This document shows positions 5,171-11,808 of a stretch of DNA of 32,267 nt, piece by piece. This DNA comes from a virus, in IMG/VR virus record IMGVR_UViG_3300032296_001406, positions 1-32,267 of that record; one strand, written 5' to 3'. The number at the start of each line of letters is the position of its first letter. Position 1 is the first letter of the stretch. The translations under genes and the position numbers were made by a program. Under the pieces are notes generated by a model. That model made no database searches. It had not been told where the DNA came from and worked only from the letters and a program-made list of their open reading frames with translations.

Positions 5171-5971
5171 ATGAAGAACAACGGTTACGACCTTTCTCGA
5201 AAGTGGTTTGACTTTGCCTTTGAGCATTCGGAAGTCAAGTGCCAGCACACTGCTTTGTTCATGTGGATCATTGAACTAAACAATCGACTTGGGTGGAAGG
5301 AGCAGTTTGGAATACCAACGAACGCAACAATGGAAGGTTTGCACATTGGTAACAAACGCACCTACTTGGATGCACTTAGCGACTTAGCTAAATGGAATTT
5401 CATTCAAATCATAAGTGAATCTAAGAACCAGTATAGCAGCACAATAATATCAATATGCCGTAGCAAAAAAGCCACAGCATTGCATACGGCATTGGATACG
5501 GCATTGATACAGCACAGCAACGGCATTGAACACAGCATTGAACACAGCAGTGCCCCTATAGATAAACAAAGAAACCAAGAAACAAAGAAACAAAGAAACA
5601 ATAGAGTGGTGTTCACACCACCATCCGAAAATGATATTTATAATTTTATGGGTGAGTTGAATATGAAATCAGGTGGTAAGTGGAGCGAAATTAAAATTGT
5701 TGCAGAAAGCAAAAATTGTTTCGACCACTACACAAGCACCGGATGGAAAACATCAGGTGGCGCAAAAATCGTTTCTTGGGAAGCGACTGTGCGCAAATGG
5801 ATGAATAATGCATTTACATTTGAAAAAAATAAAAACCAAAATCAGTATGGAAAACAACCAAATACAACAGCAAACAGCATTGCACAAGCTAACCAACTTC
5901 TCACCGAAGCAATCGCTATCAGTCGCGCACGCGATGCAGCAGGAAAAACTCAGTCTACTTCGGAAGGCTGA
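5171..5971 (+). CDS. Replication initiator (lambda O-like organisation)
   Basis: 266 residues from the ATG at 5171; a GTG at 5126 is inside the leader hairpin and less likely. Residues about 1-100 form a winged-helix-type DNA-binding domain (ALFMWIIELNNRLGW, then TNATMEGLHIGNKRTYLDAL, then LAKWNFIQIISES), as in phage replication initiators. A low-complexity linker (about 103-145) is encoded by the iteron array, and the C-terminal domain (IYNFMGELNM, FDHYTSTGWKTSGG, VSWEATVRKWMNNAF) resembles the C-terminal part of DnaT/phage initiator proteins. The arrangement, initiator gene containing the origin repeats plus an A-rich stretch, is that of lambda O. The 3' end overlaps the next gene by 125 bases. 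Confidence 0.75.
   Translation: MKNNGYDLSRKWFDFAFEHSEVKCQHTALFMWIIELNNRLGWKEQFGIPTNATMEGLHIGNKRTYLDALSDLAKWNFIQIISESKNQYSSTIISICRSKKATALHTALDTALIQHSNGIEHSIEHSSAPIDKQRNQETKKQRNNRVVFTPPSENDIYNFMGELNMKSGGKWSEIKIVAESKNCFDHYTSTGWKTSGGAKIVSWEATVRKWMNNAFTFEKNKNQNQYGKQPNTTANSIAQANQLLTEAIAISRARDAAGKTQSTSEG
5477..5552 (+). repeat. Iteron array, probable replication origin
   Basis: Five exact copies of GCATTG start at 5477, 5489, 5501, 5523 and 5535, plus a degenerate GCAGTG at 5547. Spacings are 12, 12, 22, 12 and 12 bases. The fuller 12-base unit is GCATTGNATACR or GCATTGAACACA. An A-rich stretch follows at once. Regular iterons inside an initiator gene beside easily melted DNA are the classic layout of a phage origin such as lambda ori. 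Confidence 0.65.
5561..5604 (+). other. A-rich stretch next to iterons (possible unwinding element)
   Basis: This 44-base stretch is built from repeats of AAACAAAG/AAACCAAG, almost pure purine A/G with a few C on the + strand and only a few T. It lies 8 bases after the last iteron. Asymmetric A-rich tracts in this position serve as DNA unwinding elements in iteron origins. It encodes the charged linker DKQRNQETKKQRNN of the initiator. Confidence 0.45.
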
Positions 5972-6536
5972 TAAGGAACTAACCAAAGTCGCAGTGATGT
6001 CATTGCTTGCCCGGTGCGTGCAGCTGGTCAATGTGCAGCATACCATGAACAGTTTGCAGATTGAGTTTTGCGCTGAGCAAATCATGGACAAGATGTGGAT
6101 GTATTCACTTGAAGAACTGCAAATCATTTTTGATAACGGTGCTATTGGTAAATACGGCACGTTGTTTAATCGTATTGATCCAGCTACGATACTTGCATGG
6201 TTTCCACTTTATGATCAAGAAAGGCAGGTGGTAAGTGATGCAATCAATGAAAGTAAGAAGCAGCAGAACAACATCTACGAAATGTTTCAGCATCCGCAAA
6301 TCATGGATGCGATGCAACAGGCAGCAGATAAGTTAAGCATCAAAGAAGAACCAGTGCGCGAAGTGAAAAGGGAAAATCCACCACCACTTGAAATTGCACT
6401 CATGCGCGAATACGATGCGCTGCCGCAATGGGATAACGACATGCGCTTCCGGGTTTACAAAAACAAGCCGTATCAGTTTACTGAATACAGACAGGAACGT
6501 TACAAGGAATTAATCGAAACTCAAAATGAATACTGA
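5847..6536 (+). CDS. Conserved replication-module protein (DUF6633-like)
   Basis: 229 residues from the ATG at 5847. The N-terminus is polar and disordered-looking. The core has a helix (MNSLQIEFCAEQIMDKMW), then YSLEELQIIFDNGAIGKYG and TLFNRIDPATILAWFPLYD. The signature 'IxxxFxxxxxGKYGxLxxRIDxxxIxxWxxxYxxER' is one I associate with proteins in the replication modules of Bacteroidota phages and prophages, which I recall as DUF6633. The position straight after an initiator is where lambda-type phages carry a helicase loader, so that role is possible but not shown. Overlap with the initiator is 125 bases, unusually long. Confidence 0.65.
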   Translation: MENNQIQQQTALHKLTNFSPKQSLSVAHAMQQEKLSLLRKADKELTKVAVMSLLARCVQLVNVQHTMNSLQIEFCAEQIMDKMWMYSLEELQIIFDNGAIGKYGTLFNRIDPATILAWFPLYDQERQVVSDAINESKKQQNNIYEMFQHPQIMDAMQQAADKLSIKEEPVREVKRENPPPLEIALMREYDALPQWDNDMRFRVYKNKPYQFTEYRQERYKELIETQNEY

Positions 6537-6762
6537 TATGGAAATACCAAAAGAAATAAATATATCAGAAGTCAAAAGGACAGTGATGTATGAAATTGAT
6601 TTAAGCAATGACGTACGCTATTCTGCGTTGGTTAATGGTGAACGGATAATGACAATTACCGATGGATGGATGAGACCGCACATGACCATAGAGCAGTGGG
6701 TTGAATACGTTGTCATTCGTTGCATTAAAAGATATAACGAATTACATGAAGCAAACAAATGA
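6526..6762 (+). CDS. Hypothetical small protein
   Basis: 78 residues, acidic, starting MNTDMEIPKEINISEVKRTV; a second ATG at 6538 would avoid the 11-base overlap with the previous gene. The first half is beta-like (YEIDLSNDVRYSALVNGERI), the second helical (TIEQWVEYVVIRCIKRYNEL). No known motif is visible. It ends in an ATGA overlap with the next small gene, so it belongs to the same translational chain. Confidence 0.65.
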   Translation: MNTDMEIPKEINISEVKRTVMYEIDLSNDVRYSALVNGERIMTITDGWMRPHMTIEQWVEYVVIRCIKRYNELHEANK

Positions 6763-6920
6763 AGCAATACGATAAGCAAAAAGAAACCGACCTGCTCCGC
6801 AAACTATTCGTGCTAACAGCAAAGCGAAGTATGCGACCAGCAATGAGTGATAACATGGCAATGCGCCTTATCTTTGAGGAGTTACATTTGCTAACTGATA
6901 AAGATGAATATAAGCTATGA
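6759..6920 (+). CDS. Small helical protein
   Basis: A 53-residue frame (MKQYDKQKETDLLRKLFVL...) not reached by usual length cut-offs. Start and stop both overlap the neighbours by ATGA (6759-6762 and 6917-6920), which strongly supports translation. It is predicted to be mostly helical (LLRKLFVLTAKRSM, MAMRLIFEELHLL). I do not recognise a family. Confidence 0.65.
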   Translation: MKQYDKQKETDLLRKLFVLTAKRSMRPAMSDNMAMRLIFEELHLLTDKDEYKL

Positions 6921-7099
6921 CAATAGGTGAGTTGTGGGATAAGCTGGCGCAGTATCACGACGATACTGAAATCTATATTGGTTTTATCAATGGTCACAGC
7001 ATTGACCATGAAACCTTTGAAGTGGTAGAAACGCAGGACTTCTACGGCAAGACCACAATTAGTCTAATGATTGAAGACATCGGAATAATCAATAATTAA
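6917..7099 (+). CDS. Hypothetical small acidic protein
   Basis: A 60-residue acidic protein: [20 protein letters not shown], then [20 protein letters not shown]. The opening, a helix with 'TIGELxxxLxxxxxDxEIxI', is a theme I know from small phage proteins of unknown role. It starts in an ATGA overlap with the preceding tiny gene and is followed after 5 bases by the SSB-like gene. Confidence 0.65.
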   Translation: MTIGELWDKLAQYHDDTEIYIGFINGHSIDHETFEVVETQDFYGKTTISLMIEDIGIINN

Positions 7100-7104
7100 A
7101 TACA

Positions 7105-7335
7105 ATGAGCAACTATCAAATGCAAGAGGGACAGTTCACCCTATTCAAGAACAACAACGTGGCTAACAACGGTCCACAGTACACAGGTGAAATCATGGTG
7201 AATGGAAAGAAGATGCGACTGGCTGCGTGGGTTAAGGAAGGAAAGAATGGCAAGTTCTTTTCAGGTAAGATGAGCGAGCCTATTGTAAAACGTGACGAAC
7301 AACAAGACGAACCATCAGGAGACCTGCCATTCTAA
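7105..7335 (+). CDS. SSB-like small protein with DLPF tail
   Basis: 76 residues. The body ([40 protein letters not shown]) has the strand pattern of a very small OB-like fold. The protein ends in an acidic, disordered tail finishing DLPF, which copies the DxIPF tip by which bacterial SSB recruits partner proteins. Together these suggest a single-strand-DNA-binding or SSB-mimic role in replication/recombination. It is much shorter than cellular SSB (about 170 residues) and lacks its usual sequence signatures, so a DUF736-like protein of unknown function is the alternative. It overlaps the next gene by one base (TAATG). Confidence 0.6.
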   Translation: MSNYQMQEGQFTLFKNNNVANNGPQYTGEIMVNGKKMRLAAWVKEGKNGKFFSGKMSEPIVKRDEQQDEPSGDLPF

Positions 7336-7571
7336 TGATCCTGCCTATCCTACCTGAAGACAAAGCAAACCATGCGCTGTATGGTGTTGCTATCTACGCT
7401 GCCGCTGCTTCGATATTCAGCGCACCATTCTCAATGATAGTGGTGTTGGCATTCGCAGCTGGCAAAGAATTATTCGATTCGGTGCTGAAGGAAAAATCAT
7501 TTAGCACGTTGGATATGATAGCCACACTGTGCGGTGGATTGGTTGGAATGTACATCGGATTGTTTACATGA
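7335..7571 (+). CDS. Small membrane protein before large terminase
   Basis: 78 residues with the pattern 'PEDKANHALYGVAIYAAA...P...AFAAGKELFDS......STLDMIATLCGGLVG'. There are two or three hydrophobic segments (about 13-30, 32-46 and 62-77). The conserved 'DKxxHxxxGxxI...KExxD' pattern recalls small VanZ-like/YfiM-like membrane proteins seen in phages; the function is unknown. It starts at TAATG from the SSB-like gene and overlaps the terminase start by ATGA. It could be a holin-like protein, but the lysis genes lie elsewhere on the other strand. Confidence 0.6.
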   Translation: MILPILPEDKANHALYGVAIYAAAASIFSAPFSMIVVLAFAAGKELFDSVLKEKSFSTLDMIATLCGGLVGMYIGLFT

Positions 7572-8866
7572 TTGAATACCTGCCGAAACAAAAGGAAGCA
7601 TTGCGCGTGCTGGGTAACTCACACCCGGCACGTGTGGTGCTATTCGGTGGTGCTGCAGGTGGCAGCAAGTCATTCATTGGATGTGCATGGCAAATAAGCC
7701 GTAGGTTTAAATATCCTGGCACTCGCGGTTTAATCGGTAGAAGTAAACTTGACACGCTAAAGAAGACCACACTAAAAACGTTTTTTGAAGTAGCGAACAT
7801 GTTTGGTCTTGCGCCCAACGAACACTACACCATTAACAATCAAACGCACGTAATTACATTCAGTAACGGAAGCGAGATAATACTAAAGGATTTGTTTGCT
7901 TATCCATCGGATGCGGAGTTCCATAGTTTAGGAGGGTTAGAATTGACAGATGCCTACGTAGACGAGGCAGCACAGGTTAGCAAACGTGCAATAGATATCT
8001 TACAGTCACGTATTCGATTTAAACTAAATCAATATGATCTCAAACCAAAGATGCTGCTTACATGCAATCCATCAAAAGGATGGCTGTACAACGAATTCTA
8101 CGCGCCGTTTAAGACGGAAAGCTTACCGCCATATCTTGCGTTCATACAATCATTGCCAAATGACAATCCGCATCTACCCGAATCGTACATTGAAACGCTG
8201 CGCATGTTGCCTGAAGTGGACCGAAGACGTCTATTGGATGGAGATTGGGAGTATGATGAGTCCGTAGACAACCTATACCAGTACGATGATTTGGTGCGCT
8301 GCTTCCGAGATGAAGAAAGCAAAGGCGATAAATACATCAGTGCCGACATCGCGCGACTTGGAAAAGACCGTAGTGTCATTTGCGTGTGGCATGGATTGCA
8401 TCTAATCGAGATTCATGAATTACGAAAGCAACCTATCACAACAGTTGTATCTACCATTCGCCAGCTATGTGATAGGCATAGCATCAAATTAAGCAATGTG
8501 ATCTGTGACGAAGATGGTGTGGGCGGTGGTGTAGTTGATAGCTTGAAGTGTCGCGGTTTCTTAAATGGTGGTAGAGCAAAGCAAGCCGACAGATATACGA
8601 ACCAAAAAGCAGAATGTTATTTTAAGCTTGCAGAATTGATTGAGCAGAACAAAGTAATCTTCAAAGTGAATCAGTTTCGCGATGTGATAGTGCAGGAACT
8701 GGACATGATGCGCAGGCGGCAACCGGAAGCAGACGGTAAACTCGCAGTTATCTCCAAAGATGAAATAGCCCGGATGCATGGCAAATCACCTGACTACGCA
8801 GACGCGATAATGATGCGTATGTATTTCGAACTATTCCCGAACTACGGTAGCTATTCGTGGGCGTGA
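7568..8866 (+). CDS. terL: Terminase large subunit (TerL)
   Basis: 432 residues from the ATG at 7568, which overlaps the previous stop; the in-frame ATG at 7529 lies inside the previous gene. The ATPase part has Walker A GGAAGGSKS (about 27-35), a Walker B-like DAYVDEAAQVS near 130, and a coupling-type motif LLTCNPSKGW near 165. The nuclease part has ISADIARLGKDRSVICVW near 255 (first acidic residue), VICDEDGVGGGVVDSL near 315 and a final SPDYADAIMMR. It powers DNA packaging and cuts the concatemer. It is transcribed with the replication genes on the opposite strand from the head genes, and a candidate small subunit is 6.9 kb away. The final signature fits headful-type packaging only loosely. 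Confidence 0.95.
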   Translation: MIEYLPKQKEALRVLGNSHPARVVLFGGAAGGSKSFIGCAWQISRRFKYPGTRGLIGRSKLDTLKKTTLKTFFEVANMFGLAPNEHYTINNQTHVITFSNGSEIILKDLFAYPSDAEFHSLGGLELTDAYVDEAAQVSKRAIDILQSRIRFKLNQYDLKPKMLLTCNPSKGWLYNEFYAPFKTESLPPYLAFIQSLPNDNPHLPESYIETLRMLPEVDRRRLLDGDWEYDESVDNLYQYDDLVRCFRDEESKGDKYISADIARLGKDRSVICVWHGLHLIEIHELRKQPITTVVSTIRQLCDRHSIKLSNVICDEDGVGGGVVDSLKCRGFLNGGRAKQADRYTNQKAECYFKLAELIEQNKVIFKVNQFRDVIVQELDMMRRRQPEADGKLAVISKDEIARMHGKSPDYADAIMMRMYFELFPNYGSYSWA

Positions 8867-8869
8867 GGT

Positions 8870-8886
8870 GGTTACAATCTGTAACC
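8870..8886. promoter_or_regulatory. Perfect inverted repeat after terL
   Basis: GGTTACA-ATC-TGTAACC starts 4 bases after the terL stop. It has no following T-run, so it may be an operator rather than a terminator. A related half-site GTTACAC lies inside the promoter spacer at 8970-8976, and its complement GTGTAAC at 1925-1931 near the first early promoter. Confidence 0.4.
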
Positions 8887-8920
8887 GATTAAAGATAACA
8901 CGTTGATTCTCAATCACGCG

Positions 8921-8940
8921 TTTGTTAAAATTTGTTAAAA
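8921..8940 (+). promoter_or_regulatory. Tandem GTTAAAA element, second copy
   Basis: TTTGTTAAAA occurs twice in direct tandem, ending 14 bases before the -33 box of the promoter at 8955. Sequence, period (10 bases) and distance equal those of the element at 1901-1920. A shared, position-fixed element implies both promoters answer to one DNA-binding factor or one polymerase contact. Confidence 0.65.
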
Positions 8941-8954
8941 CTGCATACTACCTA

Positions 8955-8984
8955 TTGCGTGGGTAAAAAGTTACACTATCTTTG
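8955..8984 (+). promoter_or_regulatory. Bacteroidota-type promoter for the recombination genes
   Basis: TTG (8955-8957), 19 bases, TATCTTTG (8977-8984) give exact consensus spacing. It drives the small gene at 9016 and the annealing protein and exonuclease after it. Confidence 0.85.
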
Positions 8985-9015
8985 ACCCATCAAACAACAA
9001 TAAAAACACAAAGCA

Positions 9016-9156
9016 ATGAGAACACAAGTTAAAATTTACAGCGTTGAAGATCTTAAAAATTTATTGGCTGTAGAAAATGAAAAATTTCCAAGCACGTATA
9101 CTGATAGAAAAAGAACAATCATTGAAATGTTGAACATGCGAGGAGTTAGAATCTAA
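9016..9156 (+). CDS. Hypothetical 46-residue protein
   Basis: A short frame (MRTQVKIYSVEDLKNLLAVE...) starting about 25 bases after the predicted transcription start, the same distance as the first early gene from its promoter. The sequence is basic and helical, ending NMRGVRI. No known family. Support comes from its position as first gene behind a strong promoter and from good codon use, not from similarity. Confidence 0.6.
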   Translation: MRTQVKIYSVEDLKNLLAVENEKFPSTYTDRKRTIIEMLNMRGVRI

Positions 9157-9213
9157 TAATCAAATGAGGGGCGCGACTCAATAACGCGCATTTAAACTTT
9201 AAAACACAATAAC

Positions 9214-9315
9214 ATGAAAGCAAATAAAGTAATCAAGTACATCGTATGGGGCGCAATCTTCTTCGCCATTCTTAGTTACTGTCAAGAACTGAATGATTGC
9301 CTAATGAAGTATTAA
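9214..9315 (+). CDS. Tiny single-pass membrane protein
   Basis: 33 residues: MKANKVIKYIVWGAIFFAIL, then SYCQELNDCLMKY. One hydrophobic segment (about 7-22) follows a positively charged start, so it would sit in the inner membrane with its N-terminus inside. It is in the promoter-led cluster with the annealing protein, preceded by an A-rich leader (AAACACAATAAC) like other genes here. The role is unknown. The small size lowers confidence. Confidence 0.5.
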   Translation: MKANKVIKYIVWGAIFFAILSYCQELNDCLMKY

Positions 9316-9333
9316 TCTAAAATCAATAACAAC

Positions 9334-10005
9334 ATGAACACTTTTCACAAAGACAACTTAGAAGCATTGCAAAAGTTTCAGCAAATGCTTAACGCTGCAC
9401 CTGATAAGGAAGGCATCGAAAAAACACCCGATGGTAAAGCCGTTACGCTGGTAGTTAGCCACGTTGAAACCACATTAGATGAAATGTTCTTCGGGCATTG
9501 GCGCACTGAAAATTTCAAGTGGGCAGTATTAGCCAACGAAGTGCAGGCATCACTTGACCTTGTAGTGATACATCCGATAAGTGGTTACGAAATTCGCAGG
9601 GTAGGTGCAGCTTCAGTTATCATTATGGTGGATCGCGTGCCTGATGGCGTGACCGGAACGGAACGGAATAGATGGGCATTAAACCCCGATAACAAAAAAG
9701 CTAATGCTATGGACCTTGCATTCGGTAAACTCAAAGCAGAATGCCTTAAAAACGCTGCACTGTCATTAGGTAAGGTGTTCGGGCGTGATGTTAATCGCGT
9801 GAATAAGGATACATACAAGCCATTCAAGTTGAAAGGTGCATTGGGTAGAGGGCATGAGCAAGATGTCGCGTATGTGCGCGAACTAATCCAGCAGGCAACC
9901 GACCTAACACAGCTGCACAAAATCTTTAAAGCTTGCAGCCCTGAAGTATTAGCCGAAGTGGCTGATGAACTGAACGCGAAGAAGGATCAGTACGGCATCG
10001 AATAA
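9334..10005 (+). CDS. Rad52-like single-strand annealing protein
   Basis: 223 residues. The middle carries the Rad52-superfamily (Sak-type) beta-sheet region: TLDEMFFGHWRTENFKWAVL, ASLDLVVIHPISGYEIRRVG, AASVIIMVDR. The helix KLKAECLKNAALSLGKVFGR (about 132-151) is the typical Rad52/Sak 'A-x-K-x-A-x-x-x-A-x-x-x-G-x-x-x-G' helix. It would coat and anneal complementary single strands in recombination and concatemer formation. The exonuclease encoded immediately downstream supplies the single strands, the usual two-component phage system. The start ATG follows a short A-rich leader 18 bases after the tiny membrane-protein gene. Confidence 0.8.
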   Translation: MNTFHKDNLEALQKFQQMLNAAPDKEGIEKTPDGKAVTLVVSHVETTLDEMFFGHWRTENFKWAVLANEVQASLDLVVIHPISGYEIRRVGAASVIIMVDRVPDGVTGTERNRWALNPDNKKANAMDLAFGKLKAECLKNAALSLGKVFGRDVNRVNKDTYKPFKLKGALGRGHEQDVAYVRELIQQATDLTQLHKIFKACSPEVLAEVADELNAKKDQYGIE

Positions 10006-10034
10006 ATGTTAAAATTTAAGGTATATTGTAAATC

Positions 10035-10059
10035 ACATGGGGGCAATATGTCCCTATGT
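10035..10059. promoter_or_regulatory. Imperfect inverted repeat before the exonuclease gene
   Basis: ACATGGGG, nine bases, CCCTATGT: seven of eight positions pair. It lies 31 bases before the exonuclease ATG. A single GTTAAAA (10008-10014) and a poor -7-like TATTTTTA (10062-10069) are nearby, but no canonical promoter is present. A regulatory RNA hairpin or operator is possible. Confidence 0.35.
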
Positions 10060-10089
10060 ACTATTTTTACACCATCAATCAATAACAAC

Positions 10090-10857
10090 ATGAACAATAC
10101 ACTATTTAGAGCATCGCAGCTTGGTAAGCTAATGACCGATGCAAGAACCAAATCAGGTTTATCCGAAACCACTAAGAGCGCATTGCTCGAAGTCTATGTG
10201 CAAAACAAGTACAACCGGTACAAAGAAATCAGCAACAAGTACATCGAGAAAGGTTTAGCCGTAGAGAATGATGCGATTGACATGTGGCGCAGGTCACGTG
10301 GTGAAATCGTATTCAAGAATGAGCAGATGTTTACCAATGACTTCATCAAAGGCACACCCGATTTGCTTATCAAAGATGAAGCAGGTGCAGTTATCAATGT
10401 GCCCGATATCAAAAGCAGTTGGGATATACACACTTTCATGGATGCTAAGACTAGCGACATCAGCAAAGACTACTACTGGCAAGGTCAGGCTTATTGCTGG
10501 CTAACAGGCGCACCACGTGCCACGTTCTGCTACGTGCTAGTAAGCGCACCTATCGAAATGATTAACGATGAAAAGTACAGACTATCACGCAGGCTTAACC
10601 TAATAGATCCGCAAGGTGACCCTGTATTCTTAAAGAAAGCGCAAAGCATCGAACGCAACATGATATACGACATGCCACGTTTCCTTCGCGAATACCCGGA
10701 TGCAAACCTAGAAACACCACGCGATGAGTGGGCGTTTGATATACCCATCGCTGAACGCATACATGAAAAAGTTGTGGAGTTTGATAGTGAAGCTATCACA
10801 AAGCTTCAGGAGCGTGTACCTATGTGGCGTGAATACCTTAATACTTTGAACGTATGA
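10090..10857 (+). CDS. PD-(D/E)XK exonuclease (YqaJ/lambda-exo-like)
   Basis: 255 residues from the ATG at 10090, the codon that follows the A-rich leader; upstream in-frame codons have no conserved content. It opens with RASQLGKLMTDAR, the usual start of YqaJ-type nucleases. Then come GLAVENDAIDMW with Glu59, IKGTPDLLI with catalytic Asp91, DIKSS with Asp106/Lys108, and YYWQGQAYCWLTG with Gln131 and Tyr135. All active-site positions of this family are present. It should digest one strand of double-stranded ends and pass the product to the annealing protein encoded upstream. The next small gene starts in an ATGA overlap. Confidence 0.85.
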   Translation: MNNTLFRASQLGKLMTDARTKSGLSETTKSALLEVYVQNKYNRYKEISNKYIEKGLAVENDAIDMWRRSRGEIVFKNEQMFTNDFIKGTPDLLIKDEAGAVINVPDIKSSWDIHTFMDAKTSDISKDYYWQGQAYCWLTGAPRATFCYVLVSAPIEMINDEKYRLSRRLNLIDPQGDPVFLKKAQSIERNMIYDMPRFLREYPDANLETPRDEWAFDIPIAERIHEKVVEFDSEAITKLQERVPMWREYLNTLNV

Positions 10858-10994
10858 CCACCGAACAACTCAAAGACCACGTGCGCAATTCAATGCAGCA
10901 CTACTATAACAAAGAGCAAGTAATCGAATTAATCAACAAGCTAAACAATGAAAGCAAAAGACAAAGCATGGCAGCTGTACTCGAACTATTTTGA
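10854..10994 (+). CDS. Small helical protein after the exonuclease
   Basis: A 46-residue frame: MTTEQLKDHVRNSMQHYYNK, then EQVIELINKL and KRQSMAAVLELF. It starts in an ATGA overlap with the exonuclease stop and overlaps the next gene by 47 bases. Highly helical; no family recognised. The long overlap could mean it ends earlier in nature or that one of the two starts is wrong. Confidence 0.5.
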   Translation: MTTEQLKDHVRNSMQHYYNKEQVIELINKLNNESKRQSMAAVLELF

Positions 10995-11217
10995 TATAGT
11001 CGAAGGAGAATCGCAGGAAGGTCAGTTAGCACAGGTGCATTTTAAAGCTATCAACTGCGCATTGTATTGCGTGGATGAAGCAATCACAAATGCACCCAGC
11101 GACATCATGCAGGACTTCGAAGGAACCGGTGAATACTATTCGGTTAAAGCATACTACCACCACGTAAAAAATGAAATACTAAAACTCAATGCCCAAAAGA
11201 AACCTAATGCCGCTTGA
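10948..11217 (+). CDS. Hypothetical protein
   Basis: 89 residues, beginning MKAKDKAWQLYSNYFDIV. Helical throughout, with two Cys (INCALYCVDEAI) and an aromatic stretch (GEYYSVKAYYHHVKNEIL). The pattern 'KAxxLxxxY...A...C...ID' is common in small proteins of Bacteroidota phages without known function. Its end overlaps the start of the next gene by 29 bases. Confidence 0.65.
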   Translation: MKAKDKAWQLYSNYFDIVEGESQEGQLAQVHFKAINCALYCVDEAITNAPSDIMQDFEGTGEYYSVKAYYHHVKNEILKLNAQKKPNAA

Positions 11218-11359
11218 TGAACTGAAGGAAGAACGGTTGGTGTTGCTCAACATGTACATCAATGCAAAGACGCGCTACGTCAAAGACAATCTATTCCACA
11301 AAATCAAAGCGGTTAACAAAGATTTATTTACCATAACCAAAGACACAAAGTATTTATGA
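11189..11359 (+). CDS. Small hypothetical protein
   Basis: A 56-residue frame: MPKRNLMPLDELKEERLVLL, then NMYINAKTRYVKDNLFHKIK. It is basic and helical. The stop overlaps the next start as ATGA (11356-11359), good evidence that it is translated. The start overlaps the previous gene by 29 bases; an inner ATG (at MPLDEL, 11207) would shorten that. No family recognised. Confidence 0.55.
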   Translation: MPKRNLMPLDELKEERLVLLNMYINAKTRYVKDNLFHKIKAVNKDLFTITKDTKYL

Positions 11360-11592
11360 CACAAGAGAAAAAAGAAACAGCCATTCGCAGACTTAGTAAA
11401 GCTTTGCGCAAGAGATTTCAAGGACCATCGGTAAACATATCATGGATTCAACTTGATGCCTTCATGATGAAAGCCCAAACATGGGAAATGGAAAACATCC
11501 TTAATTCCTATAATGATGGCTACTTACATGGTGAAAGTGGATTACCAAATAAAACACAAATCGAAGCAGATGAAAGCAACACTAACGTTTAA
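11356..11592 (+). CDS. Hypothetical protein
   Basis: 78 residues, N-terminal half strongly basic (KKETAIRRLSKALRKRFQG), then a helical acidic part (DAFMMKAQTWEMENILNSYN). The basic start could bind nucleic acid. It starts in an ATGA overlap and its end overlaps the next gene by 23 bases. Unknown function. Confidence 0.6.
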   Translation: MTQEKKETAIRRLSKALRKRFQGPSVNISWIQLDAFMMKAQTWEMENILNSYNDGYLHGESGLPNKTQIEADESNTNV

Positions 11593-11782
11593 TCTACCCG
11601 AAGAACAAGTAGAATACAACTACACCCTTAACGCTGTCCGGTATAAAGATGCACTCAAAGACATCATGGATTTGATGCGCAGAGAATACAAGTACGGTGA
11701 ACACGTTGAAGAAGTAAGTGATAAGATTGCAGATTTGTACGATAGGTTTATAGAAATAACGGAAGGGTTGTTTGATGAATAG
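11570..11782 (+). CDS. Small conserved phage protein, last gene of rightward arm
   Basis: 70 residues from the ATG at 11570. An in-frame ATG at 11513 exists, but the section before 11570 is the previous gene's coding region. The opening MKATLTFNLPEEQVEYNYTL followed by YKDALKDIMDLMRREYKYG is a pattern I recognise from many phages and prophages ('LTFNLPEEQxEYxxAxxgxxyxxaLxdl...Lrxxxky'); its role is unknown. It ends the + strand operon. The converging metallopeptidase gene ends 27 bases further on. Confidence 0.75.
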   Translation: MKATLTFNLPEEQVEYNYTLNAVRYKDALKDIMDLMRREYKYGEHVEEVSDKIADLYDRFIEITEGLFDE

Positions 11783-11808
11783 GTTTCTAATTCTTAGTAG
11801 TGGACGCA

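Noticed and set aside
9163-9195. GCGCG...CGCGC hairpin before the tiny membrane protein
   Set aside because: Only 5 base pairs with a 9-base loop and a weak T-run; not enough to call a terminator.
9585-9920. 111-residue minus-strand frame
   Set aside because: Pure shadow of the Rad52-like gene; no independent signals.
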